Assembly: GCF_000473065.1 (NCBI RefSeq)
Contig: NZ_AXAZ01000001.1
Location: 390,682 to 454,681 of the forward strand
DNA: 64,000 bases
From: Bradyrhizobium sp. WSM1743
GTDB lineage: Bacteria > Pseudomonadota > Alphaproteobacteria > Rhizobiales > Xanthobacteraceae
Direction of reading: 5' to 3'
Shown one piece after another: positions 8,541 through 16,868 of this stretch (positions are counted from its first letter, which is position 1; every line of letters begins with the position of its first letter). A program made the position numbers and the translations under genes. The notes beneath the pieces were generated by a model. That model saw only the letters and a list, made by a program, of their open reading frames with translations, did no database searches and was not told the origin of the DNA.

Positions 8541-9182
8541 TCAAACATACGACTTCCGCGCCGGATCGAAGATCGGCGGATAGTCGTTGTCATCGAGTAG
8601 ATCGAGGAAGGGATCCAGCCCTTCGGACTTAATCAGCGCAAGCTCCTGATGCGAGATCAGGTTCACGGTCAAAATCTCCACGGGATCGCCCGCGATCTTC
8701 AGCGCCTCGGCGATCTCCTTGTCGGGGCCGATGATCGGTGTGAGAAACAGGAACGTCTGGAAGTCCGTTCCTGCAACCGGCGGCCACGGAAGCGCGACGC
8801 GATGTCCGAAGCCGAACCAGGTCGTGTCGACGAACGGAAGATTGGCCAGCCAGCGCAGATTGGCGCAAACCTCTTCCGTCGGCTCGCGGACATACCACAT
8901 CAGCTCGGCGCGAGGCTTTGCGTCCCCGGGGACGCCGTGCATCCGTTGCTCGCTCATGCCGTTGGTCAGAAGGACATAACCTTCGTCGGAGCCCTCCTGA
9001 CAGACCGGGACGAAATCGCGGCCGAAGGCGTGGATGTCGATGCGGCGCTCTGCGTAGTCCGTGAATGTGCGCTCAGGCTCGCCGAGCTCGCTCTCATAGA
9101 CGGCGAGCCGTTGCTGGTAGAGATCGGATCCGGGCGACGGCCGGTTTGAGCCGGACACGAACTTTGCGAGACGGGAGAGCAT
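8541..9182 (-). CDS. Suppressor-of-fused (SUFU) domain protein
   Basis: A 213-residue soluble protein matching the bacterial SUFU domain family across its length. Recognisable stretches are YVLLTNGMSEQRM (about residues 69-81), ELMWYVREPTEE (about 93-104), and the C-terminal FLFLTPIIGPDKE and VEILTVNLISHQELALIKSE. No signal peptide or membrane segment is seen. The biochemical role of bacterial SUFU proteins is not established; some are associated with polymorphic toxin immunity, but no toxin gene adjoins this one. It is convergent with tartrate dehydrogenase across a repeat. The family call is firm and the function is unknown. Confidence 0.8.
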   Translation of the reverse strand: MLSRLAKFVSGSNRPSPGSDLYQQRLAVYESELGEPERTFTDYAERRIDIHAFGRDFVPVCQEGSDEGYVLLTNGMSEQRMHGVPGDAKPRAELMWYVREPTEEVCANLRWLANLPFVDTTWFGFGHRVALPWPPVAGTDFQTFLFLTPIIGPDKEIAEALKIAGDPVEILTVNLISHQELALIKSEGLDPFLDLLDDNDYPPIFDPARKSYV

Positions 9183-9349
9183 GTGAACCTCGGGGGCGGA
9201 TGTGGTCGGGATATCCGCGTTGTCGCAAGGTCATGCGGGGCGGTTCAAACCCCTCCCGCGAGCACGTCGACATTTCGCCGCCGTCCAGCTTCTCTTGCGC
9301 GATTGGTCATGAGGAGCGAGGCGACGCCGAGGAACGCGCCTCGTTCCGA

Positions 9350-10423
9350 TCAACCCGCGATCTTCTCGATCGCCGCCTGATCCAACCCGAACTTCTTCCC
9401 GGCCTCCAGAATCTCCTGCCAGGTGTTCGGATCGACCGGAATGCCTTCGGCCAGGCGCTTCTTCTTGGTCTCGCGCTCGGGCTCGCCGGCGATTCTGACC
9501 TTGTCGACGCCGGGGGCAGGCGGCGAGCCGGTGTGCCAGGCGACGAAGCTCTCGACTTCGCGTGCGAGGTTTTCACCGGTGCCGAGCTTGGTCGGGTCGA
9601 TGATGATCGACAGCATGCCGTTGAGGACATTGTACTTGCCGTCGGACGGGCCCTTGACCACCTGACCGCCGGAGAGTGCGCCGCCGAGGATTTCGCAGAC
9701 CAACGCGAGGCCCGACCCCTTATGCTCGCCGAACGGCAGGATGGCGCCGTACGGCGGGATCACGGTGTAGCGCGGATTGACCGTTGGGTTGCCTTCATTG
9801 TCGATGATGGTGCCGGGCTCCAGCTCGACGCCCTTGTTGTGGGCGACGCGGGTCTTGCCCTGCGCGATCCTGCTGGTGGCGAAGTCGAGCACGATCGGGT
9901 CCTTGCCCGTGCGCGGGATGGCGACGCAGAACGGGTTGGTGCCGTGGCGCGCATCGCTGCCGCCCCAGGGCGCCACGATCGGACGCGAGATCACGTTGAC
10001 GAAGTGGATCGAGACCAGCCCGTGGTCGATGCACTGTTCGGCCCAGTGGCCGATGCGGCCGATGTGGTGCGAGTTGGAGAGGCCGACGAGACACACGCCG
10101 TTGCGCTTGGCGCGCTCGGCCGCCAGCTCCATCGCTTCATGGCCGATCACCTGGCCATAGCCGGTGAGGCCGTCGAGGGTGAGGAGCGGACCCGTGTCGA
10201 GCACGATCTTGACGTGCTGGTTCACGGCGAGGCCGCCATTGGTGACGCTCTGGACATAGCGCGGGATCATGCCGACGCCATGGGAGTCGTGTCCCTTCAG
10301 ATTGGCCTCGACGAGATTGGTGGACACGAGCTCGGCTTCGCGGTCCGAGGAGCCGCCGGCCTTGACGATGGCGCGGATGGCGTTGGTGAGCGGCTCTGCC
10401 TTGATGGTGCGATAGTCGGCCAT
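9350..10423 (-). CDS. Ldh-family (malate/L-sulfolactate type) NAD(P)-dependent 2-hydroxyacid dehydrogenase
   Basis: A 357-residue member of the malate/L-lactate dehydrogenase family II, which has its own fold rather than a Rossmann domain. Typical motifs are GHDSHGVGMIPRYV (residues about 44-57), SNSHHIGRIGHWAEQ (about 126-140) with the conserved catalytic His, GTNPFCVAIP, and PFGEHKGSGLALVCEILGG. Enzymes of this family reduce 2-ketoacids such as oxaloacetate, ureidoglycolate-derived, sulfopyruvate or ketopantoate-like acids with defined stereochemistry. It is the last gene of a reverse operon, 11 nt after a D-isomer-specific hydroxyacid dehydrogenase. The pairing suggests interconversion of the two enantiomers of a 2-hydroxyacid; the substrate is not known. 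Confidence 0.87.
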   Translation of the reverse strand: MADYRTIKAEPLTNAIRAIVKAGGSSDREAELVSTNLVEANLKGHDSHGVGMIPRYVQSVTNGGLAVNQHVKIVLDTGPLLTLDGLTGYGQVIGHEAMELAAERAKRNGVCLVGLSNSHHIGRIGHWAEQCIDHGLVSIHFVNVISRPIVAPWGGSDARHGTNPFCVAIPRTGKDPIVLDFATSRIAQGKTRVAHNKGVELEPGTIIDNEGNPTVNPRYTVIPPYGAILPFGEHKGSGLALVCEILGGALSGGQVVKGPSDGKYNVLNGMLSIIIDPTKLGTGENLAREVESFVAWHTGSPPAPGVDKVRIAGEPERETKKKRLAEGIPVDPNTWQEILEAGKKFGLDQAAIEKIAG

Positions 10424-10434
10424 TGTTGTTGCTC

Positions 10435-11346
10435 TTATCCTTTCACGATCCGGCGGCAGTGGACCAACGCCGCTTCAATCAGGTTTTCGCTCGCCTCCGG
10501 CGTGCGGAACGCCGAATGCGCCGACAGCGTCACGTTCGGCAGCTTCGTCAGCGGATGGTCGCCGGGCAACGGCTCGATGTTGAAGACATCGAGGCCGGCA
10601 TGGCGAATGTGGCCGGATTTCAGTGCGTCGATCATGGCGGCCTCGTCGACAACAGCGGCACGGGCGGTGTTGACGAGGATGACACCATGCTTCATCGCAA
10701 AGATCTTCTCGCGCGTGATCATGCCGCGCGTCTCGTCATTGAGCAGCAGGTGCAGCGAGACGACGTCGCTTTTGGCCAGCACCGTGTCGAGGTCGGTGAA
10801 TTCGACGCCCGGATAGCTCTTGGTCGAGCGGTTCCAGGCGATCACCTTCATGCCGCTGCCGCTGGCAATGCGCGCAACTTCGGCGGCGATGCCGCCGAAG
10901 CCGATCAGGCCGAGGGTCTTGCCGGTGAGCTGCATGCCGTCTTCGCGCAGCCAGTTCCCGGCCCGCATCTCGCGGTCCATCATCGCGATGACGCGGGCCG
11001 AGGCCCACATCAGCGCGATCGCGGATTCGGCAACCGCCGTGTCGCCATAGCCCTTGATCAGATGGACGGAGATGCCGAGCTGACTAAGCTCCTCCGGGTT
11101 CATGTAGCTGCGCGCGCCGGTGCCGAGGAACACGACGTGCTTCAAGCCGGCGCACTTCTTTGCGACATCGGTCGGCAGCGCGGTGTGGTCGACGATGGCG
11201 ATCTCGGCGCCGTCGAGGATCTCAGGGTATTGCTCGGGCTTGATATCAGGGTCCCTGTGGATCCGGACCTTGGGGTCGCCGGGCCTCGTTAGCCGCTCCA
11301 TGATCGCCGCGAGGGCTTCATTGGCGTCGACGAAAACTCCGCGCAT
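10435..11346 (-). CDS. D-isomer-specific 2-hydroxyacid dehydrogenase family protein
   Basis: A 303-residue NAD-dependent dehydrogenase. The catalytic domain contains FLGTGARSYM. The NAD-binding domain contains GKTLGLIGFGGIAAEVARIA, and HLLLNDETRGMI, NTARAAVVDEAA and a final AHSAFRTPEA are all in family order. The catalytic His is in LSAHSAFRT near residue 280. It lies 12 nt downstream of the M20 hydrolase gene and 11 nt upstream of the Ldh-family gene. An Rx-GAGAGAG-type ribosome site (GGAGAGAG) precedes the ATG. The three genes are probably one transcript under the LysR regulator at 12765-13682. The substrate cannot be read from sequence. Confidence 0.87.
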   Translation of the reverse strand: MRGVFVDANEALAAIMERLTRPGDPKVRIHRDPDIKPEQYPEILDGAEIAIVDHTALPTDVAKKCAGLKHVVFLGTGARSYMNPEELSQLGISVHLIKGYGDTAVAESAIALMWASARVIAMMDREMRAGNWLREDGMQLTGKTLGLIGFGGIAAEVARIASGSGMKVIAWNRSTKSYPGVEFTDLDTVLAKSDVVSLHLLLNDETRGMITREKIFAMKHGVILVNTARAAVVDEAAMIDALKSGHIRHAGLDVFNIEPLPGDHPLTKLPNVTLSAHSAFRTPEASENLIEAALVHCRRIVKG

Positions 11347-11358
11347 GGCTCTCTCCGG

Positions 11359-12609
11359 TCAGGACGCGACGCCGGCGATCGCCAGCACGGTATGCATGAG
11401 GACATTGGTGCCCGCGGCGCAGTCGCCTTGCGTCGCATCCTCCAGCTCGTTATGGCTGATGCCGTCCTTGCAGGGCACGAACACCATCGCGGCCGGCATG
11501 ATTGTGTTGAGGTTGCAGGCGTCGTGGCCGGCGCCGGAGGTGATGCGGCGAGAGGAATAGCCGAGCGTCTTCGCGGCGTTCTCGACTGCCGCAATCAGCT
11601 TCGGATCGAAATGCGTCGGTGGCTTGCGCCAGACCAGATCGATCTTGACCTCGACCTTGCGGCGCGCGGCGATCTCGGTGATCGCCGCCCGAAGATCGCG
11701 ATCGAGCGCGTCCATGATCCCGCCATCGGCACTGCGGCAGTCCATGGTGAAGGCGATCTCGCCGGGAATGACGTTGCGCGAGGGATTTGCGATCACGGCC
11801 TCGCCGATGGTGCCGACCGCGTTGGGCCCATGCTTCTTGGCAATCGCTTCCATCGCCAGCACGATCTCCGACAGTGTCGCCAGCGCATCGCGCCGCAGCG
11901 GCATCGGGGTCGAACCCGCATGACTCTCGAAGCCGGAAATCTTGCCGTCGTACCACAATACGCCCTGGCCGGAATCGACAACGCCGATGGTCTTGCCTTC
12001 CGCTTCCAGAATTGGCCCCTGCTCGATGTGCAGCTCGACGAAGCAGCCGAGCTTCTGGAAGCCGACCGGCTTGTCGCCGCGATACCCGATGCTGTCGAGC
12101 GCTTGGCCGACGGTCATGCCTTCGGCGTCCTTGCGCGACAAAATGTCGTCGGTGGTGAAGTCGCCGACATAGGCGGCGGAGGCCATCATCGCAGGTGCGA
12201 AACGCGAGCCTTCCTCGTTGGTCCAGTTGACGACGCAGATCGGCGCCTCGGTCTCGATGCCGGCATCATTCAGCGTGCGGATCACTTCCAGCGCGCCGAG
12301 CGTTCCCAGGATCCCGTCATATTTGCCACCGGTCGGCTGGGTGTCGAGATGCGAGCCGATGCCGACAGGCGGCTTCGACATGTCGCGGCCCTTGCGAAGG
12401 CCGAACATGGAGCCGAGCGCGTCGACGTGGACTTCCAGTCCGGCATCCTCGCAGGCCTTGCGGAACCAGTCGCGCACCTGCTTGTCTTCGCTGCTGAGCG
12501 TCAGCCGCCGCACGCCGCCCTTGGCGGTCGCGCCGAACTGCGCGGTCTCGTGGATGGAGCCCCACAGGCGGGCGGAATCGATTTGTAGATTGGTGGCGGC
12601 TCGGCTCAT
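11359..12609 (-). CDS. M20-family Zn-dependent amidohydrolase (N-carbamoyl-L-amino-acid hydrolase / allantoate amidohydrolase type)
   Basis: A 416-residue binuclear-metal amidase. Metal ligands are visible in GIGSHLDTQPTGGKYDG (His and Asp, near residues 80-95), NEEGSRF (Glu pair, about 130) and ELHIEQGPILE (His, about 190). The C-terminal TSGAGHDACNL carries another ligand. Relatives cleave N-carbamoyl amino acids, ureidoglycolate/allantoate or beta-ureidopropionate, releasing ammonia and CO2. It is the first gene of a three-gene reverse operon with two hydroxyacid dehydrogenases. That context could suit a ureido or carbamoyl compound converted to a 2-hydroxy- or 2-ketoacid. The exact substrate is not determined. 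Confidence 0.87.
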   Translation of the reverse strand: MSRAATNLQIDSARLWGSIHETAQFGATAKGGVRRLTLSSEDKQVRDWFRKACEDAGLEVHVDALGSMFGLRKGRDMSKPPVGIGSHLDTQPTGGKYDGILGTLGALEVIRTLNDAGIETEAPICVVNWTNEEGSRFAPAMMASAAYVGDFTTDDILSRKDAEGMTVGQALDSIGYRGDKPVGFQKLGCFVELHIEQGPILEAEGKTIGVVDSGQGVLWYDGKISGFESHAGSTPMPLRRDALATLSEIVLAMEAIAKKHGPNAVGTIGEAVIANPSRNVIPGEIAFTMDCRSADGGIMDALDRDLRAAITEIAARRKVEVKIDLVWRKPPTHFDPKLIAAVENAAKTLGYSSRRITSGAGHDACNLNTIMPAAMVFVPCKDGISHNELEDATQGDCAAGTNVLMHTVLAIAGVAS

Positions 12610-12629
12610 GCGTCAGTCCATTTTAATCT

Positions 12630-12734
12630 GTCATTCCGGGGCGATGCGACAGGACCGCAAAGCGCGGCCTGGAGCATCGAACCCGGAATCTCGAGATTCC
12701 GGGTCTGGTGCTTACGCACCATCCCGGAATGACG
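12630..12734. repeat. Palindromic intergenic repeat, family A copy 1
   Basis: It begins GTCATTCCGGGGCGATGCGA and ends with the complement CATCCCGGAATGAC. An inner hairpin is formed by GGAATCTCGAGATTCC. The same architecture recurs at 32790-32828 (minimal form), 45470-45569, 55964-56046 and 58275-58353. It lies between the LysR gene and the hydrolase operon. Confidence 0.85.
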
Positions 12735-12764
12735 GGAAAAGGAAAAGGTTGTCCGGCGCCTTTT

Positions 12765-13682
12765 TCAATGACGCGCCTGCGCGGGCGCGTCAACCGCGAG
12801 GCTGCTCTGCGCAATCTGCCGTGCAAGCTCGGCGACGCGCTCCACGGCGACGACGTCGGGCGAGGCGAGCCAGCTCGCGGTGAAGGTCAGCGGCGCGATC
12901 GCGAGATCGGTGTCGAGCAGTTGCAGCCGGCCGTCGGCAAGCTCGTTCTCGACGATGGCGTCGGGGATCACGGCGATGCCGAGTCCCTCGACCGCCATAT
13001 GGATGACGGTCGCCAGCGAGGCGGAGGCATGCAGGCGGATCGGCGGCAGCTCCGGCCGGTCGAACACCTCGCGCACGACCTCGTAAGGCTTGGTCTTGCG
13101 CGGGAAGGTGATGATCGGAAACCGCGCGAGCTCCGCCGACGTCAGCGGGCCCTTGCCGAGCCCCAGCGCGGGGCTCGCGAGGAAGCCGATCGGGTAGTCG
13201 GCGAGCACGCGGTTGTGCACGCCGGAAGCGGACAGCGGCCCGACGACGAAGGCGAGCTCGATCTCCTGCGCGAGCAGGCGCGCGGTGAGGTTCGGCGTGA
13301 TGTCGACCTCGATCTCCAGCGACAGGTTCGGATAGACCTCGTTCACGCTCTTGACGAGCCGCGGCAGCCAGGTGTGCACGATGGTCTCCGCGACGCCGAG
13401 CCGCATCACGCCGCGCATCGCCGAGCGGTCGCCGATCTCCGCCATCATCGCGGCGCGCAGGCCGATCAGCTTCTCCGCATAGACCATCATCTGCCGGCCG
13501 CTCGGCGTCGGCGAAGCGATGCGATGATCGCGGTTCAGGAGCTTCACGCCCATCTCGCGCTCGAGCTGGGCGATGCGCTGGGAGATCGCCGGCTGGGTGG
13601 TGTTGAGCCTTTGCGCGGCGCCGCGGAAGCTTCCGAGCTTCACAACCCACAGGAACGTCTCGATCGACCTGAAGTCCAGCAT
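12765..13682 (-). CDS. LysR-family transcriptional regulator
   Basis: A 305-residue regulator. The N-terminal winged helix-turn-helix spans residues about 3-62 (SFRGAAQRLNTTQPAISQRI), followed by a substrate-binding-like domain from about residue 90. The last residues are Ala-rich and unremarkable. It is divergent from the DUF1445/Liv-type transporter genes starting at 13803 and co-directional with the amidohydrolase operon at 9350-12609, so it could control either or both. A perfect palindrome at 13700-13720 lies just upstream of its start codon and is the obvious operator candidate. LysR proteins typically repress themselves and activate the divergent gene on binding a small-molecule inducer. 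Confidence 0.92.
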   Translation of the reverse strand: MLDFRSIETFLWVVKLGSFRGAAQRLNTTQPAISQRIAQLEREMGVKLLNRDHRIASPTPSGRQMMVYAEKLIGLRAAMMAEIGDRSAMRGVMRLGVAETIVHTWLPRLVKSVNEVYPNLSLEIEVDITPNLTARLLAQEIELAFVVGPLSASGVHNRVLADYPIGFLASPALGLGKGPLTSAELARFPIITFPRKTKPYEVVREVFDRPELPPIRLHASASLATVIHMAVEGLGIAVIPDAIVENELADGRLQLLDTDLAIAPLTFTASWLASPDVVAVERVAELARQIAQSSLAVDAPAQARH

Positions 13683-13699
13683 TGGAACGATTTTCCCAA

Positions 13700-13720
13700 T
13701 CGATAAATCAGATTTATCGA
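13700..13720. promoter_or_regulatory. Perfect palindrome, candidate LysR-type operator
   Basis: TCGATAAAT and ATTTATCGA flank a 3-nt spacer (CAG), giving perfect 9-bp arms. The inner part fits the T-N11-A pattern bound by LysR proteins. It lies 18-38 bp upstream of the LysR start codon and about 80-100 bp upstream of the DUF1445 gene, in AT-rich sequence unlike its surroundings. Confidence 0.65.
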
Positions 13721-13802
13721 GATTGATTAGAAACGAAGATTAGACATTATAGCACGCTTGGTGTTGGCTTGTCTTTGTCGAGTTTATAGGCAGGTCGATC
13801 AC

Positions 13803-14618
13803 ATGACTGTTTTGGTGGCAGCGCAGCAAACTGAAACGCCCGATGCCCTTCCGAGCCGCAAGGCTCGGCTCGCCTACCGCGAGGGGCTGGTCGCCTCCAC
13901 CGCCGGCGTGGCCGCCGGCTACGTTCAGGGCAATCTGGCGATCCTGCCGGCGGAATATGCCGGCGCCTTTCACCGCTTCTGCCAGCTCAATCCGAAACCG
14001 TGCCCGATCATCGGCATGTCCGCCGTCGGCAGCCCTTTCATCCCCTCGCTCGGCGCCGATCTCGACATCCGCACCGACGTTCCCCGCTACCGCGTCTGGC
14101 GCGACGGCGAAGTCGTCGACGAGCCGACCGACGTGAAGAGCTACTGGCGCGACGATCTCGTCACGTTCGTGCTCGGTTGCTCGTTCTCGTTCGAGGAGGC
14201 GCTGCTCGAGGAGGGCATGCCGATCCGCCACATCGAAAAGAACGTGCGCGTGCCGATGTACCGCACTAACATCGCCTGCGGCGAGGCCGGTCCGTTCGCC
14301 GGCCCCATGGTGGTATCCATGCGTCCGTTCAAGCCGGCCGATGCGATCCGCGCGGTGCAGATCACCTCGCGCTATCCCGCAGTGCACGGTGCGCCCGTGC
14401 ATCTCGGCCATCCGCACCTGATCGGCATCAAGGACATCGCCAAGCCCGACTACGGCGACCCCGTACCTGTCGCCGAAGACGAGATTCCGGTATTCTGGGC
14501 CTGCGGCGTGACGCCGCAATCGGTTATCAACGCAGCGAAGCTGCCGTTCGCGATCACGCATTCGCCCGGCCTGATGCTGGTGACCGATCTGAAAAACAGA
14601 AACATGGCCGTGATTTAG
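13803..14618 (+). CDS. DUF1445 / UPF0317 family putative hydro-lyase (D-glutamate cyclase family)
   Basis: A 271-residue cytoplasmic protein. Family landmarks in order are [20 protein letters not shown] (about residues 20-40, a motif present at the start of these proteins), [27 protein letters not shown], the central [16 protein letters not shown] with the conserved Cys, [16 protein letters not shown] and the C-terminal [11 protein letters not shown] and [14 protein letters not shown] 13803 is preceded by a GGCAGG site. Databases place the family with mammalian D-glutamate cyclase and call it a putative hydro-lyase; the bacterial reaction is not settled. It heads a gene series running into the ABC transporter 95 nt downstream, so it may act on the imported compound. 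Confidence 0.85.
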   Translation: MTVLVAAQQTETPDALPSRKARLAYREGLVASTAGVAAGYVQGNLAILPAEYAGAFHRFCQLNPKPCPIIGMSAVGSPFIPSLGADLDIRTDVPRYRVWRDGEVVDEPTDVKSYWRDDLVTFVLGCSFSFEEALLEEGMPIRHIEKNVRVPMYRTNIACGEAGPFAGPMVVSMRPFKPADAIRAVQITSRYPAVHGAPVHLGHPHLIGIKDIAKPDYGDPVPVAEDEIPVFWACGVTPQSVINAAKLPFAITHSPGLMLVTDLKNRNMAVI

Positions 14619-14712
14619 TAGGCAGCGTTTGCTGCTTCTTCGGGCTTTACGCTCTTTGCCAATCGCTTCATTCGATACGCGCAAAAAATCGGATAACAGG
14701 GGACCTTAGCCA

Positions 14713-15957
14713 ATGACGATGACTCGCCGCGACGTACTGCTCGGAGCCACCGCCGCCGCTGCGCTGCTGCCGCTAGCTGCGCGCGCGCAAACGTCTGAGG
14801 TGGTGATTGGCGCAACCTATCCCCTGTCGGGCTCCGGCGCGCAGGTGGGTGTCGATGCGCAGCGTGCTTTCGAGACCGCGATCGACATCATCAATAACGA
14901 CCAGGACTTCGAGCTTCCGCTCGCGAAGGGCGTAGGTTTGCCCGGCCTCGGCGGTGCCAAGATCCGTATTGTCTATGCCGACACCCAGGGCGATCCGCAG
15001 AAGGGGCGCGCCGAAGCCGAGCGGCTGATCACGCAGGAAAAGGTTTGCGCCATCCTCGGTTCCTATCAAAGCGCGGTCGCGGTGACGATCAGCCAAATCT
15101 GCGAACGCTACCAGATTCCGTTCATGTCGGCGGACAACTCCTCGCCGAGCCTGCATCGCCGCGGTCTGAAATATTACTTCCGCGCCTCGCCGCATGACGA
15201 GATGTTTTCGGCCGGGATGTTCGACTTCCTCGATGCGATGAAGAAGAAGGGCGCCAAGGCGCAGACGCTGGCGCTGTTCCACGAAGACACCATCTTCGGC
15301 ACCGACTCCGCCAACGCCCAGACCAAGCTCGCGACCGAGCGCGGCTACAAGATCGTCGCCGACATCAAGTACCGCGCCAACTCGCCGTCGCTGTCGGCCG
15401 AGGTACAGCAGCTCAAGGCTGCCAATGCCGACGTGCTAATGCCGTCGAGCTACACCACGGACGGCATCCTGCTGGTCAAGACCATGGCCGAGCTCGGCTA
15501 CAAGCCGAACGCGATCGTGGCCCAGGCGGCCGGCTTCTCCGAGAAAGCGCTCTACGACGCCGTTGGCGACAAGCTCGAGGGTGCGATCACCCGCGGCAGC
15601 TTCTCGCTCGATCTCGCCGCCAAGCGGCCGATGGTCGGCAAGATCAACGACCTATTCAAGGCCAAGTCGGGCAAGGACCTCAACGACAACACGTCGCGGC
15701 AGTTTATGGCCATGATCATCATGGCGGACGCTATCAACCGCGCCAAATCGACCGACGGCGAGAAGATCCGTGACGCGCTGGCCGCGACCGAGATGCCGGG
15801 CGACCAGACCATCATGCCCTGGAAGCGCGTCAAGTTCGACGAGTCGGGCCAGAACAACGATGCCGATCCGGTCCTGCTGCAATATGTCGGCGGCAAGTTC
15901 GTCACCGTCTTCCCGTCGCAGGCGGCGGTGGCGGATGCAATTTGGCCGATGAAGTAA
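14713..15957 (+). CDS. Branched-chain-amino-acid-type ABC transporter substrate-binding protein
   Basis: A 414-residue periplasmic binding protein of the Leu/Ile/Val family (type I fold). The signal peptide is MTMTRRDVLLGATAAAALLP followed by LAARAQ; the twin Arg suggests Tat export. A GGGGA site precedes the ATG. The mature protein starts near TSEVVIGATYPLSGSGAQVG and contains ILGSYQSAVAVTIS and ALFHEDTIFG. The family binds amino acids but also aromatic acids, urea, amides and short carboxylates. The presence of DUF1445 upstream and tetronate enzymes downstream makes an acid-sugar or oxoproline-like ligand conceivable. It is the first gene of the five-gene transporter set ending at 19264. 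Confidence 0.9.
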   Translation: MTMTRRDVLLGATAAAALLPLAARAQTSEVVIGATYPLSGSGAQVGVDAQRAFETAIDIINNDQDFELPLAKGVGLPGLGGAKIRIVYADTQGDPQKGRAEAERLITQEKVCAILGSYQSAVAVTISQICERYQIPFMSADNSSPSLHRRGLKYYFRASPHDEMFSAGMFDFLDAMKKKGAKAQTLALFHEDTIFGTDSANAQTKLATERGYKIVADIKYRANSPSLSAEVQQLKAANADVLMPSSYTTDGILLVKTMAELGYKPNAIVAQAAGFSEKALYDAVGDKLEGAITRGSFSLDLAAKRPMVGKINDLFKAKSGKDLNDNTSRQFMAMIIMADAINRAKSTDGEKIRDALAATEMPGDQTIMPWKRVKFDESGQNNDADPVLLQYVGGKFVTVFPSQAAVADAIWPMK

Positions 15958-15989
15958 GCGATCAGGTTGCGGGCGGGGGACGAAGCGAC

Positions 15990-16868
15990 GTGACAGCTGA
16001 AACGATTATCCAGAGTCTCGCGAGCGGCCTGCTGATGGGGCTGCTTTACGGACTGATCGCCGTCGGCCTGGCGTTGATCTTTGGCCTGATGGACGTCGTC
16101 AACTTCGCCCATGGCGAATTCCTGATGCTGGCGATGTACGTGACATTCTTCCTGTTCACGTTCTTCGCGATCGATCCACTGCTGTCGGCGCCGCTGGCCG
16201 CCGCTGCCCTGTTTGTCCTGGGGGCGGCGGTCTATCTCCTGATCGTGCGGTTTGCGATGCGTGCCAAGGCCAATGTCGGCATGGTGCAGATCTTCGCCAC
16301 CTTCGGCCTCGCGATCGTGATGCGGGGCCTAGCGCAGCTGTTCTTCACCGCCGACTACCGCAGCGTTCCCAACTCATGGCTCGGCGGCAAGACGGTATCG
16401 GTCGCCGGGATCTACCTGCCGCAGCCGCAGCTGTTCGGCGCGCTGGTCGCGATCGCCGCGTTCGGCGGGCTCTATCTATTCATCAACCGCACCGATTTCG
16501 GCCGCGCGCTCGAAGCGACCCGTGAAGATCCCGGCGCGGTGGCCCTCGTCGGCATCGACAAGAACCGCGTGTTCGCGCTCGGCTGGGGCCTCGGCGGTGC
16601 GCTGGTCGGGCTTGCCGGCGCCATCATGGCGACCTTCTTCTACATCTATCCCGACGTCGGCGCGTCCTTTGCGCTGATCGCCTATGTCACAGTGGCGCTC
16701 GGCGGCTTTGGCAGCGTGTTCGGCGCCTTTGCCGGCGGCATCGTCGTCGGCCTGGTCGAAGCCACCACTGCGTTGATCCTGCCGCCATCGTTGAAGTCGG
16801 TCGGTATTTACGCGGTCTATCTGCTCGTCGTGTTCATTCGGCCGCGTGGCCTGTTCGGGTCGATGTGA
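15990..16868 (+). CDS. Branched-chain-type ABC transporter permease (LivH family)
   Basis: A 292-residue inner-membrane permease with about eight hydrophobic segments. I prefer the GTG at 15990, preceded by GGGCGGGGGA, over the upstream ATG at 15942, which lies inside the binding-protein gene and adds a non-family N-terminus. The first helix is SLASGLLMGLLYGLIAVGLA, followed by the signature DVVNFAHGEFLMLAMY. The conserved loop EDPGAVALVGIDKNRVF is at about residues 180-196. Its stop codon overlaps the start of the LivM-type gene by one base (TGATG), so they are translationally coupled. Confidence 0.9.
   Translation: MTAETIIQSLASGLLMGLLYGLIAVGLALIFGLMDVVNFAHGEFLMLAMYVTFFLFTFFAIDPLLSAPLAAAALFVLGAAVYLLIVRFAMRAKANVGMVQIFATFGLAIVMRGLAQLFFTADYRSVPNSWLGGKTVSVAGIYLPQPQLFGALVAIAAFGGLYLFINRTDFGRALEATREDPGAVALVGIDKNRVFALGWGLGGALVGLAGAIMATFFYIYPDVGASFALIAYVTVALGGFGSVFGAFAGGIVVGLVEATTALILPPSLKSVGIYAVYLLVVFIRPRGLFGSM

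Noticed and set aside
8541..9182. SUFU-domain protein as immunity protein of a toxin system
   Set aside because: No toxin, secretion signal or repeat-rich large gene is next to it; the family also occurs alone.
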